A stretch of DNA of 64,000 bases from Calcarisporiella thermophila CBS 279.70 (Eukaryota > Calcarisporiellomycota). The position numbers and the translations under genes are program-made. The stretch is from NCBI RefSeq assembly GCF_041956535.1, contig NW_027192201.1, positions 346,060-410,059 of the forward strand, given 5' to 3'. The notes under the pieces are model-generated. The model was given only the letters and a program-made list of their open reading frames with translations. It had not been told where the DNA came from and did no database searches. Below, in pieces: positions 1-11,395 of the stretch (position 1 is the first letter of the stretch; each line of letters starts with the position of its first letter).

Positions 1-40
1 TTAAAATAGATGTTATAGTCACGAAATGCAACAAATATGT

Positions 41-779
41 NNNNNNNNNNNNNNNNNNNNNNNNNNNNNNNNNNNNNNNNNNNNNNNNNNNNNNNNNNNN
101 NNNNNNNNNNNNNNNNNNNNNNNNNNNNNNNNNNNNNNNNNNNNNNNNNNNNNNNNNNNNNNNNNNNNNNNNNNNNNNNNNNNNNNNNNNNNNNNNNNNN
201 NNNNNNNNNNNNNNNNNNNNNNNNNNNNNNNNNNNNNNNNNNNNNNNNNNNNNNNNNNNNNNNNNNNNNNNNNNNNNNNNNNNNNNNNNNNNNNNNNNNN
301 NNNNNNNNNNNNNNNNNNNNNNNNNNNNNNNNNNNNNNNNNNNNNNNNNNNNNNNNNNNNNNNNNNNNNNNNNNNNNNNNNNNNNNNNNNNNNNNNNNNN
401 NNNNNNNNNNNNNNNNNNNNNNNNNNNNNNNNNNNNNNNNNNNNNNNNNNNNNNNNNNNNNNNNNNNNNNNNNNNNNNNNNNNNNNNNNNNNNNNNNNNN
501 NNNNNNNNNNNNNNNNNNNNNNNNNNNNNNNNNNNNNNNNNNNNNNNNNNNNNNNNNNNNNNNNNNNNNNNNNNNNNNNNNNNNNNNNNNNNNNNNNNNN
601 NNNNNNNNNNNNNNNNNNNNNNNNNNNNNNNNNNNNNNNNNNNNNNNNNNNNNNNNNNNNNNNNNNNNNNNNNNNNNNNNNNNNNNNNNNNNNNNNNNNN
701 NNNNNNNNNNNNNNNNNNNNNNNNNNNNNNNNNNNNNNNNNNNNNNNNNNNNNNNNNNNNNNNNNNNNNNNNNNNNNNN
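41..779. other. assembly gap
   Basis: A run of 739 Ns. Nothing can be annotated here, and reading frames that cross it are artefacts. Confidence 0.99.
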
Positions 780-807
780 CAAAAGATTAACACAAAGTAT
801 GAATGCA

Positions 808-1307
808 TCAAAAATATGGGGGAGCATACCCATTAAGCCTATTTTTTTCTAAATACTCTTTAATCTTATCTTGATTGGCTTTTAGCCATCCGTCATCCGG
901 GGTTATTGCAACTTCATCACGATCAGTATTACTTTCAAAGAATAATAACTGCTTCAACATGCTGTCTCGTCTACTGATGAGTTTTCTACGCGCAACAAAA
1001 AATCATATAAGTACAATGAAAATACATAGTTTCCAAAATAAGTGATAACAAAAATGAACAAAATAAAACTTACTTAATCGCTGTTATCCTGGCATCTTCA
1101 GCTTTGATACGCAGTTCTTCTATAGATAGTGCCTGCAATATCGATATGGTGGTTAGACAAGATCATCATCACTCATGATTAAAATACTAATTCAAATGCA
1201 ATCCATTTAAAAATGAGCAGGATGATGGGCAAAAATCTCACCTGATCTAAGTCTTGGCTCATCGAATTTGTCACTGGATTTTCTTGAGTTAGTACATCTT
1301 GTGTCAT
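808..1307 (-). CDS. small hypothetical protein, 100 aa, three exons
   Basis: I do not recognise this protein. Three exons (1307-1242, 1132-1074, 985-808) join in frame through clean introns (GTGAG...CAG and GTAAGT...TAG) to give 100 residues. The middle and C-terminal parts are rich in Lys, Glu and Arg and predicted helical (ELRIKAEDARITAIKKLISR, then a run ending WLKANQDKIKEYLEKNRL). The protein ends in a short proline/aromatic tail (YAPPYF). There is no signal peptide or membrane segment. The charged helical make-up suggests a small nuclear or complex subunit, but that is only an impression. The start is the first ATG of the frame. The gene lies beside the assembly gap and is divergent from the OXNAD1-like gene. 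Confidence 0.6.
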
Positions 1308-1932
1308 GATTAAGCAAATAATTAAGTAAAATGATGATATTGGTGATTGGGAGCCAATGACTTTGTCAATGACTGTCGCTTTTCATATCTCACTACACAC
1401 TAGCGCCGTTGCGACAGGGGGATGTGAATGGATGGATGTGCTGGAGTCCTGCCCTCAACAATTTTGCAAAAAGCAGTCAATTTTATTTGGGGATATCGCT
1501 CAAGCCAAAAGAGTGAGGACTAGACAGAAATCTGCTAGGCAAGAAGCATAGAGAGAACTACGCGCGTAATAACTCTCGATGTTAAGAGAATCACATGGCT
1601 TTACGAATGCTAACTATGAATAAGTCGATTTTATTGAAATGTGAAGAAACATTGGATTTTTGCCAATATCAGGAATAGAAAAGCCTATTGCTTCAACTAG
1701 GAAGAAATATATACTGAAGGATTGTTATGGATGACTGTTTAGGATACTTTCTACGTGCTTAGATACTTCCCTTTTGCACCTTTGTCCAAAAGAATAATGC
1801 CGTGAAACTGCATGTGCTTTTAGATTCTGATATCCTTAAAATGTAACTTTAGCGATTTGTGACTGGCTTCGACAATTTACATTGCCCTGGTTATTATTAA
1901 GGGTGGCAAAAGCACTGAGCGTTTAATAAATT
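1308..1932. other. intergenic region between divergent genes
   Basis: About 625 bases of AT-rich DNA between two divergently transcribed genes. I see no conserved coding frame, tRNA or repeat. It presumably holds both promoters. Confidence 0.6.
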
Positions 1933-2810
1933 ATGAGAATTTTAACCCTACGACCCCAGCTTCGCCTCTTGCTATTACCACGCTTTGCGAGAATGAGCAC
2001 AAATAATAGGACAACGCATATAGAGCGAACGGCGAGCGTGGAGAGAAAGCGGGTAAATACACAGCCCACATTAGAAGAATGTATTCGCAATCTAAATTCC
2101 TTTTATCACTGCTGAAGGAGTTTTTCCGTGCAATCCTCCTCTCAACTCATCAAGAAACGCCTACAGTTAAATCGTTTATTTATCAGACAGTTTCTTCCAA
2201 GCTGGAATTTTTGCCTGGCCAATGGCTGGATGTACACATTCCTAACGAAAAAGAGGTTGGAGGATTCTCGCTTACATCTACTCCAAGTCAGGCATTGAAA
2301 CACAACACCTTTGAGCTTGCTGTGCAACGCTCCAATAATCCAGCCGCAGTGCGCTTATGGGGTGCACAGGTGGGAGATGAAGTAAAAGTTAGAGTTGGAG
2401 GGAGGTTCTATATTTCTGAAAAGGAGATTCAAGAGGTTCGGGAGGGAAAAAGAAGAATGGTAGCTGTTGCTGGTGGTGTAGGAATCAACCCTATTTTCTC
2501 CATGATCTCTACCTTATACGAAGACCCCCCTAAGCTCCCCGTAAAATTGCTCTACTCTGCGCGAACATTTGACGAGCTTCTCTTCAGAGATCGACTTGCA
2601 AAGCTGCGGCCGTTAGAAATCAAATATTTTGTGACACGGGAAGACAGCAAGCAAAGGATACAAGAGTCGGATTTAAAAGAGGCAATTGACTGGGATGAAC
2701 AGGTAACATGTTTTGTGTGCGGGCCACCTCCACTGAACGACCAAGTTGTAGAATGGTGGACAGGATTGAGAAGAAATCCGGAAGATATCAAGTATGAAAG
2801 ATGGTGGTGA
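1933..2810 (+). CDS. OXNAD1-like FAD/NAD-binding oxidoreductase, probably mitochondrial
   Basis: Two exons (1933-2052, 2118-2810; the 65-base intron is inferred from frame) give 270 residues. The N-terminus is Arg/Leu-rich with almost no acidic residues, like a mitochondrial presequence. The rest has the ferredoxin-reductase fold. The flavin-binding part includes GQWLDVHIP and GGFSLTSTP. The NAD-binding part includes VAVAGGVGINPIFSMI, KLLYSARTFDELLFRD and CFVCGPPPLNDQ. The C-terminus ends ERWW, where vertebrate OXNAD1 ends in a similar aromatic WW tail. Members of this fold pass electrons from NAD(P)H through flavin; the partner of OXNAD1 is not established. The exact end of exon 1 is the least certain point. 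The mitochondrial ribosomal genes MRPL31 and uS4m follow directly. Confidence 0.82.
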
Positions 2811-2938
2811 AGTACCACATGCTAGTTCGAAACGAATTCGGCCGAATAGCGCATTTTTAAACTTTTAATAATGAGTAAATATTGAGAGGAGGAAAAGAAA
2901 AAAAAAAAAGAAGAGATATAATACAATCTAGTAATAAT

Positions 2939-3400
2939 TTAAAACCCTGGCGGAGAAGTGCGGATGGTTTGCTTTGTGAACTTGGGAACCTTATGTATAG
3001 ACTTACGATATCCTTTGGATGACCGGTTGAAAACGGTGTACTTATCACGTGCTGCCATTTCACTTTCTATAGGCAATTGCTGTGCAAGCTCCTACAAGCA
3101 AAATGCATTTAGCAAAAAACATTCGAAAGTAAAAATATATTTATTATATATTACCAGTGCCTTAAATCGAACTCCTGAATCGGCGAGCGTTTGGATAACG
3201 TCATCGACGGCTTTCAAGCGCTTCCTAAGATTGGCTTTGCGAGTCGTGCTCATGCGCCATGGATTTTTCCTAAACGTTAAGGATAAGAAACAGAAGTTTT
3301 AATTGAATGCTTAAATATTAGTAATGGTGGTATTTCATCAATAAACGCACCATAGAAGACCACTGTTCACAACGCTAGATACCCGGAATGCACCAAACAT
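2939..3400 (-). CDS. MRPL31: mitochondrial large-subunit ribosomal protein mL60 (MRPL31)
   Basis: Three exons (3400-3351, 3269-3155, 3091-2939) give 105 residues. The protein starts MFGAFRVSSV, continues GLLWKNPWRMSTTRKANLRK across the first splice junction, and ends with SKGYRKSIHKVPKFTKQT and SPPGF. This start, the STTRKANLRKR block and the KGYRKSIHKVPK block are the hallmarks of fungal mL60, and the length fits the family. The protein is a structural part of the mitochondrial large ribosomal subunit. The conserved tryptophan is encoded across the first intron (TG|G), which supports the splice model. The gene is convergent with the OXNAD1-like gene and divergent from the uS4m gene, with about 155 bases between start codons. 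Confidence 0.93.
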
Positions 3401-3556
3401 TATTGTAATTATTCTAGAGATCTTGCCGAGATTGTATATAACCACAGTTTTTGACAAGAAAATGCTGCGCCACTCAAATTTTGTAAACAATACTTGAATA
3501 TTGATTGTCCTTGTTAGGGAGAGCCGAAATCCTACCCATCCGTCTTTTATAGCACC

Positions 3557-4424
3557 ATGGTTCGAAAGCCCCCTTTTTCACTTTCGCGGGCTCTTCCGCG
3601 GATGTCATGGAACAAATATAATCTCTACAATATTGCAAAGAATCGCGCCAATCCCCCAGAGCTCTCCAATAAAACACTCTTCCAACAAAAGTGGCTATCT
3701 AAACGCCTAACACGTGCTTACCATGGTGACGAGCTCTCCGAACGCCAATTCACCAAACTGTTTAAATCCAAGCTCCCAACTGTGACAGGTATCACGGTTG
3801 AGGGAGGAGCCAATACTCCCGTGGCATCTTTGGCAGTAGCGGAGCTGGAGAGGCGATTGGACTTTATCGTATTTAGATGTCATTTTGCACCGAGTGTGTA
3901 TGCGGCGAGACAATTATGTACGCATGGTAAAGTGATGGTCAATGGAAAAAAGGTAAAGTACTATTTTTTTTACACTAGCAAAAACCCATACGGTGACTCT
4001 TAGCATGTAAGATATAATAACCCCCTTTACTATATCGTAGATGTCTTATCCATCACACCTAGTAAGAGACGGCGACATCATCACGGTACAGCCTTCTGCC
4101 ATTTCTATGCTCGCTCGGCCCAACCAACAACCTGGTGCCTCTACGGAAGAAGTTAAATCTGAAAGTGAACAAAACACAGACGCTAATAGTACATCCTTGA
4201 AATCGCGCAAGGATGGCTGGGACGTTGAGCATGAATTCAAATATAAGCCATATTCTCAACCGTTTATGTTCATACCGGACTATCTTGAAGTTGACTATAA
4301 AGCATGCTCTGCTGTTTTTCTACGATCGCCAGTCGCACGACCTGGTCGAACAGAAATCCCAACTCCCTTCCCATCTGAAATCCACGCGCTTGCGCATGAG
4401 TTTTATGCTCGTAATAGAAAATAA
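3557..4424 (+). CDS. NAM9: mitochondrial small-subunit ribosomal protein uS4m (Nam9-like)
   Basis: Two exons (3557-3952, 4041-4424) give 259 residues. The N-terminal MSWNKYNLYNIAKNR block is typical of fungal Nam9 proteins. The S4 RNA-binding domain lies at roughly residues 92-150: LERRLDFIVFRCHFAPSVYA, RQLCTHGKVMVNGKK, then after the splice MSYPSHLVRDGDIITVQPSA. The C-terminal part (YLEVDYKACSAVFLRSPVAR) is also characteristic. The protein acts in assembly and structure of the mitochondrial small ribosomal subunit. The intron is GTAAAG...GTAG, phase 0, and interrupts the S4 domain. The N-terminus is basic, consistent with mitochondrial import. Confidence 0.93.
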
Positions 4425-5002
4425 AATGATCTAGAATGGCGAGATGTATTGTTTACTGCTACTTTAATCACTTGTTCTCTTGTAAGAAATTTGATATCTC
4501 CTTTTCGGAATAGGAAATGGGATCAACTAGACTTCCCTGATGTCTTCATTTCATCTTTTTATCACCTTTACTTTTTCTCCATTTTCCCTTCGAGTTGTAT
4601 ATGGGATCAAAAAATGAAAATATATATATAGATTGAAATCCAGTGATGGCGGTTTTCTGCTCAGATAATCTCTGCACTATATATGAACAAGTCGTTAGCA
4701 TGAAGGATAGAATATATCAGTTATTGACGGTTTCACAAAAATAATCGATGATTTGTGGTACTATGGGTCAACGATACTTCAGCAACATCATGACCAGAGC
4801 AGGGTTTCAATATTTTCAAAGATATTAAGTAAAAGGATTATAGATATTGATAGAAAGCTATAAAAACGTTCTGAAAAACTGAAATAGCAAGGGAAATATA
4901 CTAGAAAAAAGTATATAATAATTTGATGGTTAAATGCCTCGCTGAGACTTCTATTAACGCCATGGTTATAAAAATATACGCTGGCCTATTTTGTACCGTT
5001 AT
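4425..5002. other. convergent intergenic region
   Basis: The 3' regions of uS4m and the GH2 gene. The DNA is AT-rich with a short TA repeat near 4620-4631. I see no gene in it. Confidence 0.6.
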
Positions 5003-7998
5003 TTACTGCCCAGGAATGATTTCTATTCCGGCCAGTGCAACCATCCCTATTACTTTTTCTAATTTCACGTGTACAAGACCCCCGAGTACATCTATTCCTG
5101 TTTCAAGCATCAATCCCTTATTCGACTGCGCACTGATATCGACATCCATAAACGCAGCCCGATCTTGTAGAAATACATTTACAACTCGTGAGTGTGGTTC
5201 AACATCACCTAGTGCTGGCTCTATTAAGTGAATGCGAACGGTATAGGAACCATTAGCAATGGGTATGGTATATTCCATCAATTCTCCAGCTCTAAACGTC
5301 CCATATATAATTCCACGTTGTGAAGCATTAGGGTCTATTAGAGTAAGTTCAGCTGCACGCATGGGATCAGTCGCATTCCATGTACCTCCAGTAACATAAT
5401 GATCTGTGTCCCAGAAAGTTCCATCCGTAGAACTGTTCGTTGAACGAGCTCCAGAATTGATACGCACGACAGGGCGATACACCCACCTAACTTCATCGGC
5501 TACCTGAACCCCATTAGATTTTTTTGCTGTTGCTACAATTATATTCTCCCCCTCTTTCAACTTCACGTCCCTAAAGAGCACTGTTCTATTCTCCGGAACA
5601 TCACTCTCGCCAATCACCTCATTATTTAATAATAGAGTAACGTGGTCCATGGTAGTGTATAGCTTGACATCGTTGAGCTGCAGTTGGCGGTGAACAAAGC
5701 GACGATTTACGATGTGAACAAAAGGGGATGTGGTCCACTGAGATTTATAAAAGTAATACGCGTCCTTGCGAATCTGTCGATCATAAGTGACGAGCCCTTT
5801 GTCATTAATACCGTCCGCCTCGCCTTCATGCCTGGTATCAGAAGCAAAGTCGAATGCATTCTAGCAGAGATTGATTTTAATTTAGAAGGAAATTCGATCA
5901 TCTAGTAGAAATGGTATCCTACCCAGATAAATTTTCCCCAAATATAGGGTCTAATTTTAAAAGCAGCCCAATTATGCTCATGTACCATTGCTTGCCACTC
6001 TTCTGGATGGTAATTCCCTTGAGTATCGGGGTGGTGATTGCCATCATACCCGTGATGGTGAATAGATGCTCCGGCCCCATATTCGCTTACAGCAAAGCGA
6101 TACTCAGGGTGGGATTCGTGTAGACTCGTCGCCCATGTATCAACTTGTTCTACTAGAGGTTTGTACCTATTTTATTTATGAGAGATATGAAAAAGATGCC
6201 ACCATTAACAAAATAAATAGCCAAGAATCACCATCCATAATATTTGTTATATGCATGCACGTCAGTGTGATTGACCACACTATCGTCATCCGCCCGACAA
6301 CAATGCGCCATTGTCGTAAGCCTCGATGGATCCTCCCTGTGTGCAACTTCATTCAATAAAGCAATCACTGGGTCGGTGTTTGTTGTCTTGCGAGGTTCAT
6401 TTGTTAAGCTCCAGAAAAAAATGGACGGGTGGTTATAATTTTGGCGGATAAGCTCACGCAGTTGTTCGGAGGCATTTTCTGCGAACGCAGTAGAGTTTTC
6501 TGTAACGTAATCGATCACAGGCACCTCAGCCCATATACAAAGCCCGTTACGGTCAGCCATATCGTACACGTACTGATCGTGTTGGTAATGGGCGAGGCGA
6601 ATTGCAGTTGCGCCCATCTTAGAAAGTAAAGATGAGAAAACTCAAATTTCAAAATCTGCAACAATCATTGTATGGACAATAAAATTTACCTCGAGCACGA
6701 TACTCATGTCTTCCTCTCGATTGTCCTTTGAAATTGCCCATCCCTTATCAATCCTGTCTTGATGGAAACTAACTCCGTGCAAATCGAGATAATGCCCGTT
6801 TAGAAAGAACCCTTGTTTAGCATCAATAAAGAATGAACGGAATCCAAGGGGCTGAGAAACAAAATCCACCGTCTCTCCCTCATAAAGTAGTTCAGCGTGA
6901 GCTGTGTAGAGATAGGGGTCATTAATACCATTCCACAGATGCGGGTTGGACAATTGTGCTGCAGCAGTGAGCTCTATTGAATCTTTTGCTGCAATGTTCG
7001 CTGATAGGGTGGTAAAGTTGAGTACAATTTGGTTATTAGTGTCTACTACTACAAAACGGACTGACACTTGTACCGTGCGTTCTCCGTCATTTTCCAAGCG
7101 AGCTAGTGCCTCAAACTCCGCTTTTCTTTCCGTAACATTCTTTGGTGTAAAATATACTCCAGGGCCGCCATGGTCGCGCATAGCAAAATGGGCATCCTTC
7201 TTAACACTCACTAACTCTACCCCTCTATAGAGTCCGCCGAAAAAGGTGAAATCGCCTGTCAATGGAGGAATATCTACGTCTCCAGTATTATTGACACGCA
7301 CTGCGAGAATATTAATTCCATTTGGTCGTAGGTATGGTGTCAAATCAAATCGGAAAGCGGCGAAACCCCCTCGATGTTGCCCAAGATGATGACCATTAAT
7401 AAATACATCCGTTATACGATTACTACCGTTGAACTGGATATAATGTGCAAGGTCATTCATAGTATTGAGGTTATTGGGCAACACTAATTGTCTTCTATAC
7501 CACGCTGTTCCACGATAATAGTCACCTATCATAAAGAGAAAGCAGCTTAGATAAACTTGAAGCAAAGGGGATTAATTCCATAGCATCATGTGTACCTCCT
7601 TGTTCAGGTGACCCTCCATCTTGCCCATCATAATTATTCCAAGTGTGAGGCAATTCAACCCCTACCCAATCTCCTCCTTCCTCGAAATCCTCTTTTTCTG
7701 CTCCTATAACATCAGCTCTTCTGAATGTCCATCCTCTCTCCAGAAGCATATAATATCTCTTCTTTATTGGCTCATATGTTAGTGTTTGGGAACGAGAAGC
7801 TGGAGATCGTCCCAGGGAAGTGAAGAGAACAGCAACTATCACCACTGCAAGCAAAAGCATGCAGCCAAATATGCTAAGAGAAAGGGCGGTCTTATTTAAT
7901 TTCCAAGGATTTCGTTTAGCCTGAGTAATTGTTTGGTGTTCGACATCCTGGTCAGTACTTTCGCCATTTATGAATGGAACCTCTTCATCCTCCTTCAT
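5003..7998 (-). CDS. membrane-anchored GH2 beta-glycosidase with C-terminal malectin domain
   Basis: Five exons (7998-7596, 7525-6690, 6617-6232, 6166-5923, 5860-5003) give 908 residues. A short acidic N-terminus is followed by one hydrophobic helix at about 38-60, so this is a type II membrane protein with its catalytic part in the lumen or outside the cell. Residues about 95-410 form the GH2 sugar-binding and Ig-like domains (GDYYRGTAWYRRQLVLP, LDLHGVSFHQDR). The TIM barrel follows, with the acid/base Glu487 in WSLTNEP and the nucleophile Glu570 in AVSEYGAG. The barrel ends near NAFDFASDTRHEGEADG. The last 155 residues (from about 754, VVRINSGA...) form a malectin-like carbohydrate-binding domain. 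The family hydrolyses beta-galactosides or related beta-glycosides; the true substrate cannot be read from sequence. The gene is divergent from the DHA2 transporter gene. Confidence 0.9.
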
Positions 7999-8746
7999 GA
8001 TTGACCTAAAGAGTCGATCTTCGCAATAATTTTATTTTTATTGTTCTCTGCCGCGCATTTGTGTGGCGAGGGGTCCACAATGGGCAAGAATTAAAATAGA
8101 GCAAATCACGAGTCGAAGTTCGAAAACATTGCAGAAATTCTGAAACCGCTCTAATCCAAAGAAAGACAAACGATCCTAGGCGTGAATTCTCGATCAAACC
8201 GATAGCGTTTTTATCAGTCGGGGTCAAACATGAGATTACCCCCGGAGTCGAGCAAAAGGTCTTTGTTTATTTCAATGAACGTGGTGGAATGTAGGTATTC
8301 GCCTTACATTGCGTATAAACGACTGCTCGTATTATGGTAAAAGCTACACTAGCTGATATTTGAATATCACATGGTCACCATATTGAATTGCTTAAAATAA
8401 AGATTGAGATTAGAGATAAAGATAGAGATAAAGGCAAAGTTTGCAACATTCACGACATTACGAGGTTAATGATATCTAAAACTTGTCCCTTTTTCCTAAA
8501 TGATTCGTAGGAAAGGCACTTTAACCGTGGAAAATTTTTAATAATTAATAATAGATCAGTGTCTCGGACAGCGTTTCTATTATAGATCAAAGCCAATAAT
8601 TGTATTTTCAAATTATGCTACTTCAGGAAATCCCTTTTTTCTATAAATACCGAAAATTGGCAATATCACCTTGAGAAAGCCTTTCTGGCCCTTCATTCAC
8701 ATCTCAATCCTTTTCTTACTCTCTTTGAAGCCGAACAATTAGTGAT
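7999..8746. promoter_or_regulatory. divergent promoter region for GH2 and DHA2 genes
   Basis: Both start codons face away from this 748-base stretch, so it must carry both promoters. CTATAAATA at about 8641-8649, some 100 bases before the transporter ATG, is a likely TATA box. A run of AGATA/GAGATA-type repeats near 8402-8436 could bind GATA factors, which is an inference from the motif only. Confidence 0.5.
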
Positions 8747-10768
8747 ATGAATCGTAATGCAGAAGTCCGAGATAGTATATCGAGCAGCATATTCCAAAGC
8801 GGCCACACCGCGCTGGATCTAGGGAACACTACCTCCGATGAAAAAATTGAAACTAAAATTCAGTTGCAACCCGATAAAATATCATTCAAAGTTATACTAT
8901 TGATCAGCATCAGTTTGTGCATAGTCGTCTTTCTTGCTGCCCTCGATCAGACAATTGTAACCACCGCTCTTCCTCGAATTGCCTCTGAGTAAGAACAATT
9001 CTAAGCATTCGGGTTGTTGAACTTATTGTTTTTGACTTTATTCTAAAATGAATAGATTTAATTCATTGGGCCTATATTCTTGGGGTTAGTAACAATTATG
9101 CATAGTCTGATTTAATAGCCAGTGTTTAACTCCAGTAACCATAGTCGGTACTGCCTTTCAAATCACCTTTACTGCTTTTCAGCCACTCTATGGCAGATTA
9201 TCGGACATCTTCGGTCGCAAGCCGATCATTATGTTTTTAATTATCGTCTTTCTTATTGGAAGTGCGCTTTGTGGTGCATCTAACAGCATGGTGATGCTCA
9301 TCGTATTCCGAGCTGTCCAAGGGATCGGCGGCGGAGGACTTTGGGCACTCGCTCTCATTATAATTGCTGGTAATAAAATACTCTTTCTTAACGACCATTT
9401 TCTTTCCCATTGATTATCCAACATCATTGATAGATATTGCTGCTCCAGAAGATCAGGGTAAACTACAGGGGATCATTGGGGCGGCATTCACAATCGCCTC
9501 TATCATCGGCCCGCTTATAGGCGGTGTATTCACCGACAAGGTCACCTGGCGTTGGTGTTTTTATATAAACTTGCCCATTGGCGCCGTGGCTCTCTTGATG
9601 ATTTTTTTCACAGTTCGCATTCCTATGCCCAAAGGGTCCATTCTCTCCAAAATTAAGCGCATTGATTTTCTTGGGTCAATCGTTGTCATTGCTATAACCG
9701 TGTGTTTGTTGCTGGCCATCAGCTTTGGAGGAAACGAGTTCAGCTGGAATTCGGCCGTAGTAATCGTATTGTTTTGCGTTGGGGTACTTCTAATTGGGAT
9801 TTTTGTGCTCGTTGAGGGAAAATTTGCGATCGATCCAGTACTACCAATGCGCCTCTTCAAGAACTTAGACTTTGGTCTATTGTCACTTTCGAATTTCTTC
9901 TTTGGGATTGGGTTTTTTATTGGATTTTTCTACGTGAGTATATGCACACCTCCCGCATGTGTAGGTACATTGACTAATTATTGTATTTCCGCTAGTACAC
10001 CTACTATTTCCAGATACTTGGAGCATCAGCCACAGATGCAGGAATTCGATTTCTTCCTATGTCACTTGTTCTTATAGTTGTCAATATTTCAGTTGGGTTT
10101 GCCGTTAGCTATTTGAAGAAAGTGAGGCCATTTATATGGGTAGGATTTGCAATTTTACTTGTGGGCGCGGGACTGACCACAACCTTCAGCGTGTCCACGA
10201 GTGCATCAATGCAAATGGGTTACACGGTCATTGTTGGCGCGGGAATGGGATTTATTGTTCAAACACTATTATTGGCTATGCAAATTGCAGTAGATCCGTC
10301 AGAGTAAGATTGTTTGGCATATACAGATTCAGCCGAGTTGAAGATATACTAATACAAATTTTAATTTTTATTTAAAGTATTTCAGTCGCTACTTCGGCGG
10401 GAATGTTCTTCAGGACTTTGTAAGTTATTTTCCCCATCCTTGATTTGATATGTCATTTATTATTCTTTCTCCTTTGCAGAGGCATGTCATTTGGGATTGC
10501 AATTGGTGGAGCACTGCTCAACAATCAGCTCTCGACTGGTCTTTCAAAAATTCCCGGTGTCTCCGTTGAGTTGGCTAAAAACAATCTCTCCTATGTCAAA
10601 AAGTTACCTCCACAAACCAGAATCCGCGTCCTTAGAGTTTTCGTTGGTGCGCTGCAGTGGGTCTTTAGGTCCGCGCTAATTTCTTTTGGAATAGCCGGAG
10701 TGCTGGTATTGTTCATCAAATATCGACCCTTGTCAAAAGAAGCACTGGAGGCACCAATGGAAATGTAG
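8747..10768 (+). CDS. MFS drug/H+ antiporter, DHA2 (14-TM) family
   Basis: Seven exons (8747-8988, 9056-9084, 9145-9369, 9434-9933, 9996-10303, 10378-10419, 10480-10768) give 544 residues; exons 2 and 6 are only 29 and 42 bases. After a hydrophilic N-terminus of about 47 residues, TM1 ends with ALDQTIVTTALPRIASEF, the DHA2 signature. The MFS motif A is PLYGRLSDIFGRKP, followed by RAVQGIGGGGLWAL (motif B), and the TM5 motif is AAFTIASIIGPLIGG. The family exports drugs, toxins or amino acids from plasma membrane or vacuole using the proton gradient. The substrate is unknown. All junctions are in frame and restore conserved residues. It shares a divergent upstream region with the GH2 gene. Confidence 0.93.
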
Positions 10769-11395
10769 ACATTTTGTAAAATCGACTAAACAGTAATGCT
10801 GTTTGCGAATCATAGCTACCTATGCATTTATATTTTTTTGTTGTTGCAAGCTAATACTGTATATTATTATTATTTGTAATTAATATGCTTCTTCCTCTCT
10901 CGTATATAAATTTAGAGGCTCCCTAGCCCTCTATTTAAATACGCATCGAATTGACTCAATGATGGGTAATATGTCTATTTCTGGGTTTATCAAGCAATTT
11001 GCCACTTGTGGATCTAAGACCGAAAAAAATTTTGGTTACTTGAAAATTTTCAAAAAGAAACCAAAATTAAACATTGAAGATTAATTAAATCTGCTTTTTT
11101 GATTTTAATATCTTCCAGTAGATTTGCACTCCAAATTTTCCATCCATTTATCGCATACATGAAAAATTTTACAATGTTATCAAACGCACAATCTTTGAGT
11201 TTTCAATAAATCGTTGCTTCATAAACTTAGGTAGAGTATTGAAAAATCTCCATAATTTTTAACCCATCCTTTTTCAGAATAAATTAAAGCTTGGCTCAAC
11301 TGAAAGTGCCTTGAAAGTGTTACTCTCATTAGATTCCTTCGAAACATACTTTGAAATAAATGCGAAATTTATTGAAGTGAAAACTAATTTTGGGT
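10769..11395. other. convergent intergenic region
   Basis: The 3' flanks of the transporter and coilin genes. AT-rich, with several AATAAA-like stretches. No coding or RNA gene seen. Confidence 0.6.

Noticed and set aside
26-852. Long open frames across the first N gap
   Set aside because: They consist of undetermined bases and carry no information.
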